Of a DNA stretch of 64,000 nucleotides, positions 62,731 to 64,000 are shown piece after piece (position 1 is the stretch's first letter; every line of letters begins with the position of its first letter). The translations under genes and the position numbers were made by a program. The notes under the pieces are model-generated. The model was not told the DNA's origin and searched no databases. It saw only the letters and a program-made list of their open reading frames with translations. This DNA is from Physcomitrium patens. Its lineage: Eukaryota; Streptophyta; Bryopsida; Funariales; Funariaceae. The stretch lies in the NCBI RefSeq assembly GCF_000002425.4, contig NC_037264.1, positions 6,960,475 to 7,024,474 of the forward strand, given 5' to 3'.

Positions 62731-63900
62731 TTGATTATAAGCTTTTGGTCCAAGCCCCTAATATCTTACCATTAAATTTGTCATGAGAGTCTTTTGGAAG
62801 AAGTTTCCTCATAATACTATCACATCAACTACTAAAGAAAGTGTCTTACCATATCCAACTTCCTCAGAAGTTCTTAGAAAGTTTGGAAGCTCTTGGAAAG
62901 TTCCTGGAATATTTTGGAACATTCTATAAAATTAAAGAGATACAAAAGGATTACCAAAGTAAATAACAAATTGTGATCAAATAAGTTTATGGCCAAACCA
63001 ACTGGATTCAAGCCAAGATATTAATTTTATGAAAAACATTAATTTTTATTTATGTAATTATTACGCTTGTTATTATTCAGTCCAAAATTTGAAGCAGATA
63101 TATTTTGTTCAAAAAAGATATGGACATATGTAGTCAAAACAAAATAATGTGTAAGATTGATTGATTATCTTTCAAGCAGTACAGTTAATATATTTCCTTG
63201 CACCTTTTACTGGATAGGAGGGTTGATTTAGTAAATACTTGGGCCAATTTAACAATTATCCAAATAAATCATGCTTTTAATAATCCAGACATATATTTTC
63301 TTATACATACATATGAATGAGAGAGGCCTAGTGAAGCACCTACTTATTACTTCTGTTTCTTTATTTCTACTTCTTGTTTTTATTTTCATTTGCAGTTGTT
63401 CTCTGCACATATTGCTTTTTTTTTCATTTGTATTTATTTAAAATTTTATTCATTCATTTGCTTGTTTATTTCCATCATCAGGTGTGTAAGGGGGAGAAAC
63501 AAGGGGTAGCTTTGTAGATGAGTTTTTGTGTCATGATCAGCTACTCTTTCTCACCCTCACATGATGTCAAAATAGGGGAAATAAGGAACCTGGCAGTGGG
63601 TATGAGAAAAAAGAGAAAATCATGGGAACTAGCTAAAAAAATAACAACAACAAAGAAGAGAAACCCATGAGAATCATTTGTCACCCAGCAGCCACAACTG
63701 AAAAGAAACCTTCATACAAACAATAAACAGCAAACACAAAGACTGAGAGAGAGGGCCTTCCTCTGGTTCATTGCAGGGAAAGCAGATGGAGGTGCCCCAA
63801 ATGCATGGCATTCTACACACTCATGATGGCAACAACCCTACTCACAAAATGAAAAAAGAAAAAAGAAAACTAGTAGTAGACCGGAGGGTTTCGGTGATGG
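60240..63900. other. AT-rich intergenic DNA, no gene recognised
   Basis: Very AT-rich with several (TA)n runs, for example 61960-61986 and 62038-62066. A 67-codon frame at 61460-61663 lacks an ATG and any recognisable domain. Nothing here supports a gene. Confidence 0.5.
62664..62730. repeat. (CT)n(AT)n(AG)n palindromic microsatellite
   Basis: CT dinucleotides run into AT and then AG dinucleotides, so the whole 67-bp tract is its own reverse complement and could fold into a perfect hairpin. Confidence 0.9.
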
Positions 63901-63918
63901 AGAAACCCAAAAGTCAAG

Positions 63919-63945
63919 CCCTAATTTTAGGGTTTGGGCCCCAGT
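63919..63945 (+). promoter_or_regulatory. Telo-box plus site II promoter signature
   Basis: TTAGGGTTT (63927-63935) runs directly into TGGGCC (63935-63940). Adjacent telo-box and site II elements are established features of plant ribosomal-protein, mitochondrial and cell-cycle gene promoters. A gene probably starts just beyond the window; the strand is inferred, not shown. Confidence 0.5.
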
Positions 63946-64000
63946 GGGATGGGATGGCCTACGAAAAGGCGATGCAAGAGGAGGAAAGTGGGCAGGGGCT

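Overview
This is a nuclear window from a land plant. The evidence is spliced genes with GT-AG introns, a eukaryotic cytosolic uL2 (RPL8) gene with a telo-box promoter, plant-type Ty3/gypsy retroelements (chromoviruses and a PBS-Asp element), and a chloroplast-type transit peptide. The AT-rich intergenic DNA, small exons and nested gypsy elements would suit a bryophyte or another early-diverging lineage, but I cannot name the species.

Layout. (1) 616-5287 and 33553-38224 are the two arms of a 4.67-kb inverted repeat. Each arm carries a complete two-exon RPL8 gene (left on -, right on +), its promoter, about 2.3 kb of AT-rich DNA and an old LTR. The arms match base for base wherever I compared them, except for a cluster of roughly 25 substitutions beside a 16-base G/C run in the right arm. 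(2) 5288-33552, the spacer, is a retroelement cluster. It holds broken, partly inverted fragments of one chromovirus family (A). An old element (B, + strand, 12466-32499) is inserted in these and is itself interrupted by two later - strand insertions, C (15997-21957) and D (24465-30644). Element D's LTRs carry a tandem 101-bp unit packed with perfect heat-shock-element modules. (3) 38225-44456 is unassigned DNA, probably including the leader of the next gene. (4) 44457-55773 is a 30-exon gene. Joining exons in phase gives an uninterrupted protein of about 1160 residues: a transit-peptide-like N-terminus, an acidic linker, an ACT domain, and a complete phosphoenolpyruvate carboxylase (PEPC) ending in RNTG. 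(5) 55774-64000 is mostly non-coding and rich in microsatellites, and ends in a telo-box/site II promoter signature.

The main discovery candidate is the ACT-PEPC gene. It predicts a plastid PEPC with a built-in small-molecule (probably amino-acid) sensor. Its catalytic part resembles a proteobacterial PEPC subgroup more than the usual plant-type or plant bacterial-type enzymes. The PEPC reaction (PEP + bicarbonate to oxaloacetate + phosphate) would feed carbon skeletons to aspartate-family amino acids inside the plastid, and an ACT domain would be a natural feedback device. All homology calls are from reading the sequence; no database search was possible.
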